DNA of 34,976 nucleotides, taken from contig JAGKSX010000048.1 in the NCBI GenBank assembly GCA_018993155.1, positions 1-34,976 on the forward strand, written 5' to 3'. Below the pieces are notes generated by a model. It searched no databases. It was not told the origin of the DNA and worked only from the letters and a program-made list of their open reading frames with translations. Below are positions 15,993 through 24,531 of the stretch, one piece after another (position 1 is the stretch's first letter; every line of letters begins with the position of its first letter). Source of the stretch: Hydrogenophaga sp. Lineage in GTDB: Bacteria > Pseudomonadota > Gammaproteobacteria > Burkholderiales > Burkholderiaceae_C. Both the position numbers and the translations under genes were made by a program.

Positions 15993-17882
15993 TCATGGGC
16001 CGGCTTTGTCTGCCGAATCCCAGGAAAGCACGCACAGTTTGACGGAGATCTTCTCCTCGAACCAAGGCACTGCTCCGCTGGGCTGTTGGATCGAAAGACC
16101 CAGGACCTTGTCTTCCAGGCGGCTCTCGGCATTGAAAAAATGCGCGGCCGCTTCGGTGGAGACCAGCGCGGGTGACAACAGGAAGCCGGTCTGGCCCGCC
16201 TCGCGCAGATACCGGAAATCGGTGCTCCCCATCGGGGTGGCGATCGTCATGCGAAGAACGGGGGGACCGGTCAACAGGCTCAGAACCCGTCCGAACCAGG
16301 TGGGTTCCACGTCCATCTCGGCCCACACCGCTTGATCCGGGCCCACGGAGGGAACCAGCAGTGGCAGATCGAACTCCGTTTCAGACGTGCGGCACCGTTC
16401 AGACTGGGCCAGCGGCGAAGCACGGCGCGTCAACAGCAGGGCGTTCGGCGTCTGCCGGTCAACCTGGTACTGCCGTCGGTAGGCTCCCAGGGTAAGCGGA
16501 TCTTCCTGGGCTGCGTAGCGGCCATCGATGGGCACGACGCTGAAAACCACCGACCGCGGAGCCTGCGGGCTGGCGAGGAAATCCGCGTTGCGCGCCGACA
16601 TGTAGCGGCTGGTGGCAAAGTAGGACTGAAATGCGGGCCGCGAGGCGATCGGCAACCCAGACGCGTAAGCCAGACTGAACTCGAAGGGGAAGACATCGAC
16701 GGGGCCTTCGATGCCCACAAAGGGCAGGGCTGCGCGCGCTTCCATGAGCGCCGTCTCGTGGCGACGGCGCCTGTCGGCATCCGAGGCGGCCCGGTATCCT
16801 GGGTCCAGCACATAGCGGATGCGACTCTCCACAGCGTGCACGTACCCTGTGATGTAACCCACTTGCGGGAGCACGGATGCCGAGATGTGGATGGCCAGCA
16901 AAGCCGCGGCCATCGCCACTGCGGCCATCACACGCCGGTGGCGGCGGGTGGGGACGTCGACGCTTGGGCTCCCAAGTTGCACGGCGCACAGCACGGCCAG
17001 CGCGAGAAACGAAGCGCCCGGGTTCGCGCCATGCCGAACAAAACCCATCTTGTAGGCCACCAGCAGATACCCCAGCGTGACGAGGCTGAGCACCGTGCTG
17101 GCAGGCCGGGTCATGCGCAGCGTTGCGGCGACAAGGACGGCGGCGCCAACGATGTAGGCGCCATGCAGCGCGAATGGCGCGGGCAGGCCCATGTCCGCGT
17201 TGTAGGCCAGCGAGACATCGGCATAGCCGCGCAGAAAGCGGAACACGCCGGAGACATCTTGGCCAGACAACCAGAACAGCAGGACGAAGGACAAGACAAA
17301 GCACACGGGGACAATGGGCCGGTAGTCCCGCACGGTGAAGCGGTAGATGCTCGCCAGGACAAGGGCAGGCAAACTGAAGAACAGGGCATTCGCCTTGACC
17401 AGGCACGCCAACGCCGCGGCGAACGCGAGCAGAACCGAAAGCGCGAGTTGCGCGGCATTGCCCTGCTGTCTGCGGCATTCATGGTGGCACAGCAGCAAGG
17501 CGGGCAGGAGCAGGTACACATCCCGCCAGATGCCCATCAGCAGGGTCAGGCCACCCCAGGCCAGCAAAGCCCCTGCGCTCCTGATTTGCAATACCAGGAA
17601 ACAACCGATGCCCACCATCAGCAGGAAGGCGGCCTTGTAGAGCAGCCTCTCCTGATGGGTTTGTTCGAAGTAGATGACCGATTCGATGAAAGACAACGGC
17701 CCGTAGTTGAATATGATTTGACTGCCGTGCTGAAGCCTGTTTTCGTGGGCGTACCCGAGCATCGCGTGCCAAGACAAATCGAGCCCGCGCATCGTCGGGG
17801 CGAAATCTCCATAAAGCAAATACCCGAGCATGAACAGCGTTCCGGCAAGCGGCACCGCGAAAGAGAGAAGTCGGGTTTTCAT
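15993..17882 (-). CDS. Polytopic membrane protein, candidate GT-C glycosyltransferase
   Basis: A 629-residue protein with about ten hydrophobic segments in residues 8-335 and a soluble C-terminal domain of nearly 300 residues. The first large loop has GLDLSWHAM (33-41) and FNYGPLSF (58-65). A Gly-Leu-Asp-x-Ser-Trp plus Tyr-Gly-Pro-Leu pattern with an acidic residue in the first periplasmic loop is what I expect of GT-C-fold enzymes that use polyprenyl-phosphate sugars. The fold call is inference. Its divergent neighbours make a polyprenyl-phosphate arabinose donor, which supports it. ATG 17882 lacks a good ribosome binding site. Otherwise it is a conserved hypothetical protein. Confidence 0.8.
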   Translation of the reverse strand: MKTRLLSFAVPLAGTLFMLGYLLYGDFAPTMRGLDLSWHAMLGYAHENRLQHGSQIIFNYGPLSFIESVIYFEQTHQERLLYKAAFLLMVGIGCFLVLQIRSAGALLAWGGLTLLMGIWRDVYLLLPALLLCHHECRRQQGNAAQLALSVLLAFAAALACLVKANALFFSLPALVLASIYRFTVRDYRPIVPVCFVLSFVLLFWLSGQDVSGVFRFLRGYADVSLAYNADMGLPAPFALHGAYIVGAAVLVAATLRMTRPASTVLSLVTLGYLLVAYKMGFVRHGANPGASFLALAVLCAVQLGSPSVDVPTRRHRRVMAAVAMAAALLAIHISASVLPQVGYITGYVHAVESRIRYVLDPGYRAASDADRRRRHETALMEARAALPFVGIEGPVDVFPFEFSLAYASGLPIASRPAFQSYFATSRYMSARNADFLASPQAPRSVVFSVVPIDGRYAAQEDPLTLGAYRRQYQVDRQTPNALLLTRRASPLAQSERCRTSETEFDLPLLVPSVGPDQAVWAEMDVEPTWFGRVLSLLTGPPVLRMTIATPMGSTDFRYLREAGQTGFLLSPALVSTEAAAHFFNAESRLEDKVLGLSIQQPSGAVPWFEEKISVKLCVLSWDSADKAGP

Positions 17883-18095
17883 GGGCGGATGGATGTCGAG
17901 CGAGAACTGATTTTTTTATTGGCGAGCCCTGCGGCCATTGTCCATTCCAGCCCGTGGCATGGACGACGCCCATGCTAGCATCGCCTTCATGCGCCCACCT
18001 CGCTCCTCAATCACAGCGCGATGCATTGGTGGTGCCATTGGCTTGGAATTGGACTGCGCCATCCACCGCGAAAACGTTGCACCCCAGGCGGCCTG
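17883..18095. other. Divergent intergenic region of the glycosylation module
   Basis: The 213 bp between the membrane protein and the DprE1-like gene contain an AT-rich patch near 17910-17920 and a 6-bp inverted repeat, GCATGG (17957-17962) with CCATGC (17970-17975). No convincing -35/-10 pair or operator was seen. An in-frame extension of the downstream gene from ATG 18021 exists, but its residues do not resemble the family. Confidence 0.4.
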
Positions 18096-19397
18096 ATGGA
18101 ATTGCATGGCTGGGGTCGCTATCCGAGGCAGGAAGCCCATGTGGCCGAGCCGCTGTCGAGGCAGCAGTGCCTGCGTGCCATGCCAGGCGCCCTGCCACTG
18201 ATCGCTCGCGGACGGGGGCGAAGCTATGGTGACAGTGCGCTGGGCCCCCAGGTGCTTTCAACCCGCTATCTGGATCAGTTTCATGACTTTGATCCGCAGA
18301 CGGGTGTGCTTTCCTGCGATGCCGGTGTTTCGCTGGATGACATTCTGCAAACCTTCGTGCCACGTGGCTGGTTTCTCCCCGTCCTGCCTGGCACACGCTT
18401 CATCACCGTCGGCGGTGCCATTGCCAGTGATGTTCACGGAAAGAACCACCACCGTGATGGCACCTTCAGCGCCCATGTCGCTTCGATTCGGATTCTTTTG
18501 GGCAACGGGGAGTGCGTGGGTGCGTCTCCATCCGACAAGGCCGAGCTTTTCCATGCCACCTGTGGCGGGATGGGGCTGACCGGCGTCATCGTGTCCGCCG
18601 TGTTGCGGCTCAGGGCCATCACCGCCAGCGACATCCTGGAGACCAGGATCAAGACACCCAACCTGGACGCGGTGCTTGAGGCCTTTGACGCGCATGCCGC
18701 CAGCGCCTATTCGGTCGCCTGGATCGACTGCATGGCGCGTGGCACCCACCTGGGCCGCTCCATTCTCGTCATGGGAGAGCAATGCACCGAGGGCCCACTG
18801 ATCGCACAACAGGTCAAGGCCCTTGGAATACCTGCCGAAATGCCCTCGGGTTTGCTCAATCGAGCGGTGGCCAAGATGTTCAATGCCGCCTATTACGGCC
18901 GGGCACGCTCCCATGCGCAAAAGTCGCGCCAGCCGTTCGAGTCATTCATTGCCCCGCTGGATGCCATTACCGGGTGGAGCAGCTTGTATGGCCGCCCGGG
19001 ATTTCTGCAATACCAGTTTGTGTTGCCCAAGGCATCCGGTGCGGAAGGATTGCGGGACATACTCAAACACATCGGTCAATCCAGACTCGGTGCTTTCCTC
19101 GCTGTTCTGAAATTGTTTGGCGACGCCAATGCCAACCCGTTGAGCTTCCCCCTGAAAGGGTATTCGCTGGCGGTGGATTTCAAAGCGGAAGCCGCGACAT
19201 TTGAACTGCTCGACGTGCTGGACGGCATCGTTGCCGCGCATGGCGGGCGGCTGTATCTCGCCAAGGATGCCCGGATGAGCGAAGCCATGTTCAAGGCGGG
19301 TTACCCACGGTGGCAGGAGTTCGAGGAGGTGCGTGCACGCTGGCATGCCCACGGCAAATTCATGTCGGCCCAGTCCCGTCGACTGGGTTTGGCATAA
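18096..19397 (+). CDS. dprE1: DprE1-like decaprenylphosphoryl-ribose 2'-oxidase (FAD)
   Basis: A 433-residue FAD-linked oxidase of the vanillyl-alcohol oxidase fold, homologous to mycobacterial DprE1. DprE1 oxidises polyprenyl-phosphoryl-ribose at C2', the first half of epimerisation to arabinose. Visible motifs are ARGRGRSYGDSAL, PGTRFITVGGAIASDVHGKNHH and GMGLTGVI in the FAD domain, then KLFGDANANPLSFPLKGYSLAVDF and LYLAKDAR in the substrate domain. Lys390 matches catalytic Lys418 of the M. tuberculosis enzyme. Ala359 stands where that enzyme has Cys387, the residue trapped by benzothiazinones. I start at ATG 18096 (MELHGWGRYP). The gene is followed by its partner, dprE2. Confidence 0.9.
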   Translation: MELHGWGRYPRQEAHVAEPLSRQQCLRAMPGALPLIARGRGRSYGDSALGPQVLSTRYLDQFHDFDPQTGVLSCDAGVSLDDILQTFVPRGWFLPVLPGTRFITVGGAIASDVHGKNHHRDGTFSAHVASIRILLGNGECVGASPSDKAELFHATCGGMGLTGVIVSAVLRLRAITASDILETRIKTPNLDAVLEAFDAHAASAYSVAWIDCMARGTHLGRSILVMGEQCTEGPLIAQQVKALGIPAEMPSGLLNRAVAKMFNAAYYGRARSHAQKSRQPFESFIAPLDAITGWSSLYGRPGFLQYQFVLPKASGAEGLRDILKHIGQSRLGAFLAVLKLFGDANANPLSFPLKGYSLAVDFKAEAATFELLDVLDGIVAAHGGRLYLAKDARMSEAMFKAGYPRWQEFEEVRARWHAHGKFMSAQSRRLGLA

Positions 19398-19446
19398 ACG
19401 CTGCACGCAGGCACGCCCTTCAGATGCATCTGTACCCAAAAAAATC

Positions 19447-20187
19447 ATGACGAGAATTCTGATCATCGGTGCGACTTCAGCCATCGCGAAAGCGACGGCG
19501 CGTCGCTGGGCGCGCGAGGGGCATGAGCTCTATCTGGTCGGGCGCGACCGGGATCATCTGCACGAGATCGCGGGCGATCTGAAAGTTCGCGGCGCTCAGT
19601 CGGTCCAGTGTGCGGCGCTGGACGTGAACGACTTGGCCCAGCACGCCGCCGTGATCGACACCGCCGCAGGCGCACTCGGGGGGGTCGACGTGGCCCTGAT
19701 TGCCCACGGCACATTGGGCGATCAAAAAGCCTGCGAGCAGGATTTCCAGGCCGCGCTCCAGGAACTGAACACCAACGCCATCAGCGTGATCTCGTTGCTC
19801 ACCCATCTGGCCAACCGATTTGAAGCGCAAAGGCAGGGCGCCATCGTCGTTCTCGGTTCGGTGGCCGGCGATCGCGGCAGGCAATCCAACTACGTGTACG
19901 GCACCGCGAAAAGTGCCGTGGCGACGTTCCTGCAAGGCCTGCGCAACCGATTGCACAAGTCGGGCGTCCAGGTCTTGACGATCAAGCCGGGGTTCGTGGA
20001 CACACCGATGACGGCGGCATTTGACAAGAAGGGGCCGCTTTGGAGTTCTCCCGATGCCATCGCCGAAGAGATTCTTCGCGGCATCGCCAAGCGGCGCGAC
20101 GTCGTGTACGCGCCCTGGTTCTGGTGGGGCGTGATGGCCATCATCAAGTCGATTCCGGAGCGCCTCTTCAAGCGCTTGTCGCTCTGA
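19447..20187 (+). CDS. dprE2: DprE2-like short-chain dehydrogenase (keto-sugar reductase)
   Basis: A 246-residue short-chain dehydrogenase. The N-terminal Rossmann motif is GATSAIAKATARR (8-20) and the catalytic set is Ser138, Tyr151 and Lys155 (GSVAGDRG, YVYGTAK). The C-terminal tail PWFWWGVMAIIKSIPERLFKRL looks amphipathic and suited to a membrane-borne lipid substrate. In mycobacteria DprE2 reduces the keto intermediate made by DprE1 to polyprenyl-phosphoryl-arabinose. The adjacent dprE1 homologue makes this the natural assignment; alone it would be a generic short-chain dehydrogenase. ATG 19447 is the first codon of the Rossmann fold; an upstream extension overlaps dprE1. Confidence 0.88.
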   Translation: MTRILIIGATSAIAKATARRWAREGHELYLVGRDRDHLHEIAGDLKVRGAQSVQCAALDVNDLAQHAAVIDTAAGALGGVDVALIAHGTLGDQKACEQDFQAALQELNTNAISVISLLTHLANRFEAQRQGAIVVLGSVAGDRGRQSNYVYGTAKSAVATFLQGLRNRLHKSGVQVLTIKPGFVDTPMTAAFDKKGPLWSSPDAIAEEILRGIAKRRDVVYAPWFWWGVMAIIKSIPERLFKRLSL

Positions 20188-20237
20188 GCCCCCTGACCTG
20201 AGGCGAGGGCCGTGGCGCTTGTGTCAAAGTCGCGGGC

Positions 20238-20897
20238 ATGACTTCCCGCACGATCAGCGCCGCCGACTTCCTCCTGGCGCCTGAGGTTCAACAGATCCTC
20301 AAAACCGTTTTCGCCGAACCCACCCAACCGCACTCGAGGTCCGCGCTCGCCAAGGCGACACGGCTGACGCCCGACGATGTCGAGCGCACGCTGCAGCACC
20401 TGCTGCAGAGCGGCATCCTGACCCAGCACGCCGCCGATACCGATGGCGAGGCCGGGCCGGTGAGCGCCAACACCGGCTTCGTCTTCTACGCCGAGCTGCG
20501 CCGCATCGCGCTCAAGTCCTTCGCTGCGGCGGAGCCGCTGCGCGCCATGCTGCGCGCCAAGTTCAAGGACTCGGTGCTGCAGGCCGTGCTGCTGGGCGAG
20601 GACCCCCAGGGCACGCTGACGGTGCTCGTCGTGCACGGCGAACGCCTGCCCGATGCCGCCGCCATGGCGGCAGCCTGCCAGAAGCTGCGGGGCACACTGG
20701 GGCGCCACCTTCAGGTGCACGTGCTGAGCCACGCGTCCTTCGAGGCCCACGCGGCGCGAACGCAGCTGGCGCAGCGCCTGGCCTCGGGGGAAGCGATGCA
20801 GATCCTCGCCCCGGGCGAGACCAAGGCCCGGGCGCCCAGCGGGCGCGGTGGGCTCTTGCAGGCCGCCAAGGCGCGCCTGGCGGCACTCAGGCGCTGA
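20238..20897 (+). CDS. Winged-helix protein with degenerate nucleotidyltransferase-like domain
   Basis: A 219-residue protein of no clear name. Residues about 10-65 read as a winged helix (SRSALAKATRLTPDDVERTLQHLLQSGIL), as in ArsR/MarR-type regulators. Residues about 80-165 alternate strand and helix in a way that suggests a nucleotidyltransferase-like domain, but the Gly-Ser and paired Asp residues of active enzymes are not evident (GEDPQGTLTVLVV). The C-terminus is basic (KARLAALRR). It follows dprE2 by 50 nt, has only a weak ribosome binding site and is convergent with tetR. It may be a local regulator; function unknown. Confidence 0.75.
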   Translation: MTSRTISAADFLLAPEVQQILKTVFAEPTQPHSRSALAKATRLTPDDVERTLQHLLQSGILTQHAADTDGEAGPVSANTGFVFYAELRRIALKSFAAAEPLRAMLRAKFKDSVLQAVLLGEDPQGTLTVLVVHGERLPDAAAMAAACQKLRGTLGRHLQVHVLSHASFEAHAARTQLAQRLASGEAMQILAPGETKARAPSGRGGLLQAAKARLAALRR

Positions 20898-20954
20898 CAG
20901 GGCATTGATCGACACGGCGCTCCCCCGCCGCAGCGCTGGCGCCCCGTGCCCGCT

Positions 20955-21698
20955 TCAGCCCGTCGGGGATGTCTTACGGCCAAGGAACACTTCGAGCCCA
21001 CTGAGAAAAATTTCGACATGGGCATCGAAGCTGCTGTTGAGCGGCACGTCGGTGCCGTTCTGCCAGCGCAGGATGAAAGCGCGGTTGGCCAGCAAGGGCA
21101 GGTAGCGCACCAGCGTGGGATTGGCCAGCGGGTCGATGGAGCGCACCCGGCCTTCCAGCGCAGTGGCCCAGCCCTCGGGATCGTCGGTGGGCAGGGGCGC
21201 CAGTTCCATCGTCATGAAGCCCATCATCGCGGAGATGACGCAGTTGTAGGCCTCGCGCAGGTTGGCCTCGGTGGCGCCCGCTTCCAGCAGGGCCTGGATC
21301 ACGCCTTCGATCAGGTCGGTGCTCAAGGCGCCGTTGGAGGCCAGCTGAGCACCGATCAACTGCGCCACGTTGGGGTGCTTGCGCACGGACTTGCGGTAGC
21401 GGTTGAACAGCTTGCGCATCCAGGCGCGCCAGTCGCCTTCGCCGCGCGGCGGCACCACACCGGCCATCACCAGGTTCGACACCTCGGCCAGCAGCGCGTC
21501 CTTCGACGCCAGGTGCCAGTAGATGGTGCTGGGGTACACGTCCAGCGACCGCGCCACGTCCCGCATGCTGAACGCATGGATGCCCACCCGGTCGATCTGG
21601 GCAAGCGCCACCTCGACGATGAGCTCGCGCGTGATGGTGCTGTTGGTGGGCCTTCCCGCCGTCTTGCGGGCGGGCTTGGAGGAAGCTGAGGGGGGCAT
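20955..21698 (-). CDS. TetR-family transcriptional regulator
   Basis: A 247-residue TetR-type repressor. The N-terminal DNA-binding domain is ITRELIVEVALAQIDRVGIHAFSMRDVARSLDVYPSTIYWHLASKDALL, shown here in parts: helix-turn-helix MRDVARSLDVYPSTIYWH. The larger C-terminal domain would bind the inducer. I start at ATG 21698 (MPPSASSKPARK); ATG 21758 is a real alternative because GGAAGGG lies just upstream of it, though the added residues look uninformative. The gene is divergent from the ABC transporter operon and probably controls it, with candidate operators at 21885-21911. Confidence 0.92.
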   Translation of the reverse strand: MPPSASSKPARKTAGRPTNSTITRELIVEVALAQIDRVGIHAFSMRDVARSLDVYPSTIYWHLASKDALLAEVSNLVMAGVVPPRGEGDWRAWMRKLFNRYRKSVRKHPNVAQLIGAQLASNGALSTDLIEGVIQALLEAGATEANLREAYNCVISAMMGFMTMELAPLPTDDPEGWATALEGRVRSIDPLANPTLVRYLPLLANRAFILRWQNGTDVPLNSSFDAHVEIFLSGLEVFLGRKTSPTG

Positions 21699-21884
21699 GG
21701 CGTCGGGTCGGGCGTTGAGGAGGCCGGGCCGATGGTACACGCTCCACCCCCGCGCCATGCACCCTTCCCGAGCGCTCCAACGGCCCGTTTGGTGCGTTGC
21801 GCGCACCGTTGTCGGGCAAGGGCCCCAGACCGCCGCCTAGGGTTATCCCTCTCCTGCCGCCATGCTCCATTCGACAAAATCTAA

Positions 21885-21911
21885 TTATCCAGTGAACAAT
21901 AAAGTAATTGT
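21885..21911. promoter_or_regulatory. Candidate TetR operator in the divergent promoter region
   Basis: Two overlapping imperfect dyads lie in the AT-rich part of the 279-bp gap between tetR and the transporter operon. One is TTATCCAGTGAACAATAA (21885-21902) with TTAT/ATAA arms. The other is ACAATAAAGTAATTGT (21896-21911) with perfect ACAAT/ATTGT arms. A possible rightward promoter, TCGACA (21871-21876) and AACAAT (21895-21900), would be covered by the first dyad. All calls are by eye. Confidence 0.45.
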
Positions 21912-21977
21912 CCTGCGTGGCATATTGCTTGCTTGAAGCTGAACGTACCCACTCAACGTGTCCACCAAGGAATGCCC

Positions 21978-23555
21978 ATGCCCTTCACGCGCCGCTTCAT
22001 GTTCGCCTCCACCCTGGGGGCTGCCCTCGTCCTCGCGGCGTCGTCCGCCCTGGCGCAGGGCAGCACGTTCCGCCTCGTGCCTTCATCCGATCTGAAGGTG
22101 CTGGACCCGGTCTGGACCACGGCAGTGGTCACCCGCAACCACGGCTACATGATTTACGACACGCTCTTCGGCACCGACGCCAAAGGGCGCATCCAGCCGC
22201 AGATGGTCGAGTCCCACACCGTGAGCAGCGATGGCAAGAGCTGGACGTTCAAGCTGCGCGCCGGCCTGGCCTTCCACGACGGCCAGCCGGTGACGGCCGA
22301 GGACGTGCTCGCCTCGCTGGCGCGCTGGGCCAAGCGCGACCCCATGGGCCAGCGCATGTACGCCGTGCTGGACAAGGCCGAAGCGGTGTCAGCCAGCAGC
22401 TTCCGCCTGGTGTTCACCGAGCCGTATGGCGTGGTGCTCGAATCCCTGGGCAAGCCCTCGTCCCTGGTGCCCTTCATCATGCCCAGGCGCATCGCCGACA
22501 CGCCGGCCGACAAGCAGATCGCCGAGCACATCGGCTCGGGCCCGTACGTCTTCAAGGCCGACGAGTTCCGCCCGGGCGAGCGTGCCGTCTACCTGAAGAA
22601 CGACAAGTACGTGCCGCGCACCGAAGCCCCCTCGGGCACCACCGGTGGCAAGACGGTGAAGGTCGATCGCGTGGAGTGGGTGGTGCTCAAGGACGCGCAG
22701 ACGCAGGTCAATGCCCTGGTCAACGGCGAGGTCGACATGCTTGAGTCCGTGCCCTTCGAGCACTACAACGCCCTGAAGGCGAACAACCGCATCACCACCG
22801 CGGCCGCGGCCGGCGGGCAGTACCTGCTGCGCTTCAACCACCTGGTGCCGCCGTTCAACGACGTGCGGGTGCGCCAGGCCGCCATGCTGTCCATGAACCA
22901 GGACGCGCTGCTGCGCACGCAGGTCGGCATTCCCGAGCTGTACAAGACCTGCATGTCGGTCTACCCCTGCGGCTCGCCATTGGCCTCGACCAAGAGCCTG
23001 GGCTTCACCGACAAGCCGCAGTTCGCCAAGGCGCGTGAACTGCTGAAGGCCGCAGGCTACAAGGGCCAGCCGGTGGTGCTGCTGCACGCCACCGACAACA
23101 GCCTGCTGGCCAAGCTGCCGCCGGTGGTGGCGCAGCTGCTGCGCCAGGGCGGCTTCACCGTCGACATGAAATCGATGGACTGGGGTTCCGTGGTGGCGCG
23201 CCGCGCCAAGAAGGAGCCGGCGAGCCAGGGCGGCTGGGACGCCTTCGTGACCTACTGGGGCACGGAGGACGCGCTGAACCCGATCAACTACGCCCCGCTG
23301 TCGGCCAACGGCGAAGCCGGCTGGTTCGGCTGGGCCAGCGACGAGCGCCTGGAGCAGCTCCGCTCCACCTACGCGCGCGCCACCACCGAAGCGCAGCGCA
23401 AGCAACTGGCCGACGACATCCAGGTTCGCGCCTACGAGATCGGCGCCTTCGCCCCCATGGGCGAGCTGCTGCGCCCGGTGGCCTTCCGCAAAGGCGTGGT
23501 CAGCGGCGTGCTCGTCGGGGCGACCAACGTCTACTGGAACATCAGCAAGCCCTGA
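21978..23555 (+). CDS. ABC transporter substrate-binding protein, family 5 (oligopeptide type)
   Basis: A 525-residue periplasmic binding protein of SBP family 5, which binds peptides, opines or similar compounds. It has a signal peptide ending SSALAQG, then LKVLDPVWTTAVVTRNHGYMIYDTLF, the usual first domain, and the later GSGPYVFK and NHLVPPFNDVRVRQAAMLS segments. ATG 21978 is chosen over ATG 21972 because AAGGA at 21967-21971 is 6 nt from 21978 but touches 21972. It is the first gene of an operon with both permeases and a double ATPase. Specificity cannot be read from sequence; downstream genes suggest an amide-linked beta-amino compound. Confidence 0.95.
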   Translation: MPFTRRFMFASTLGAALVLAASSALAQGSTFRLVPSSDLKVLDPVWTTAVVTRNHGYMIYDTLFGTDAKGRIQPQMVESHTVSSDGKSWTFKLRAGLAFHDGQPVTAEDVLASLARWAKRDPMGQRMYAVLDKAEAVSASSFRLVFTEPYGVVLESLGKPSSLVPFIMPRRIADTPADKQIAEHIGSGPYVFKADEFRPGERAVYLKNDKYVPRTEAPSGTTGGKTVKVDRVEWVVLKDAQTQVNALVNGEVDMLESVPFEHYNALKANNRITTAAAAGGQYLLRFNHLVPPFNDVRVRQAAMLSMNQDALLRTQVGIPELYKTCMSVYPCGSPLASTKSLGFTDKPQFAKARELLKAAGYKGQPVVLLHATDNSLLAKLPPVVAQLLRQGGFTVDMKSMDWGSVVARRAKKEPASQGGWDAFVTYWGTEDALNPINYAPLSANGEAGWFGWASDERLEQLRSTYARATTEAQRKQLADDIQVRAYEIGAFAPMGELLRPVAFRKGVVSGVLVGATNVYWNISKP

Positions 23556-23576
23556 CGCACAGCCGCTGCACACGCC

Positions 23577-24518
23577 ATGGTCACCTTCATCGCCCGCCGG
23601 CTGCTTTCGACGCTGCCGGTCCTGATCTTCGTCGCGGTCTTCGTGTTCCTGATCCTGCGCATGACGCCCGGCGACCCCGCGGCGCTCATCGTGGGCGACA
23701 TGGGCACCGAGGCCGACCTCGCCCGCGTGCGCCAGAGCCTGGGGCTGGACGGTTCGCTGCCCTCGCAGTTCCTGATCTGGATCGGGGAGCTGCTGCGCGG
23801 CGACCTGGGCGAGTCCTACTACTTCAAGACCAGCGTGGCCACGCTGATCGCGCAGCGCCTGGAGCCCACGCTCTCGCTGGCCGCGCTCACCATCGTGCTG
23901 GCCGTGCTGATCGCCGTGCCGCTGGGCGTGCTCGCGGCGGCGCGGCACGGCGGCTGGCTCGATCGCATGCTGATGGGCTTCTCGGTGCTGGGCTTTTCGG
24001 TGCCGGTGTTCGTCATCGGCTACGCGCTGATCTGGCTGTTCGCCCTCAAGCTGGGCTGGCTGCCGGTGCAGGGCTATGCGCGCCTCTCTTCGGGCGTGGG
24101 CCCCTGGCTCGCGAACCTGGTGCTGCCCGCCATCACGCTCTCGCTGGTCTACACCGCATTGATCGCGCGGGTCACGCGCGCGGCGGTGTCCGAGGCCTTG
24201 ACCGAAGACCACATCCGCACCGCGCGGGCCAAGGGCCTGGCCGAGCGCGCCGTCCTCATGCGGCACGCACTGGCCAACGCCGCCGTGCCCATCGTCACCG
24301 TGATCGGCATCGGCATCGCGCTGCTGATCGGTGGCGTGGTGGTCACCGAAACCGTGTTCGCCATCCCCGGCCTGGGCCAGCTCACCGTGGACGCGGTGCT
24401 CTCGCGCGACTTCCCTGTCATCCAGGGCGTGATCCTGCTGTTTTCGGTGGTCTACGTGCTCATCAACCTGCTGATCGACCTGAGCTACGTGCTGCTGGAT
24501 CCGCGCATCCGCTACTGA
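23577..24518 (+). CDS. ABC transporter permease, DppB type
   Basis: A 313-residue inner-membrane permease of the oligopeptide/dipeptide family. It begins MVTFIARRLLSTLPVLIFVAVFVF, the classic first helix of DppB/OppB proteins, and includes RMTPGDPA, the large periplasmic loop and the ATPase-coupling EAA segment near RTARAKGLAERAVLMRHALANA. About six membrane helices are visible. It pairs with the next gene to form the transmembrane channel. The spacing of 21 nt after the binding protein and 13 nt before the second permease indicates one transcript. Confidence 0.96.
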   Translation: MVTFIARRLLSTLPVLIFVAVFVFLILRMTPGDPAALIVGDMGTEADLARVRQSLGLDGSLPSQFLIWIGELLRGDLGESYYFKTSVATLIAQRLEPTLSLAALTIVLAVLIAVPLGVLAAARHGGWLDRMLMGFSVLGFSVPVFVIGYALIWLFALKLGWLPVQGYARLSSGVGPWLANLVLPAITLSLVYTALIARVTRAAVSEALTEDHIRTARAKGLAERAVLMRHALANAAVPIVTVIGIGIALLIGGVVVTETVFAIPGLGQLTVDAVLSRDFPVIQGVILLFSVVYVLINLLIDLSYVLLDPRIRY

Positions 24519-24531
24519 CCGACCTGCCCGA

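Noticed and set aside
20898-20954. Bidirectional terminator between the convergent genes
   Set aside because: The gap is GC-rich with scattered GGCGC/GCGCC repeats but no clean stem with a T-tract on either strand.
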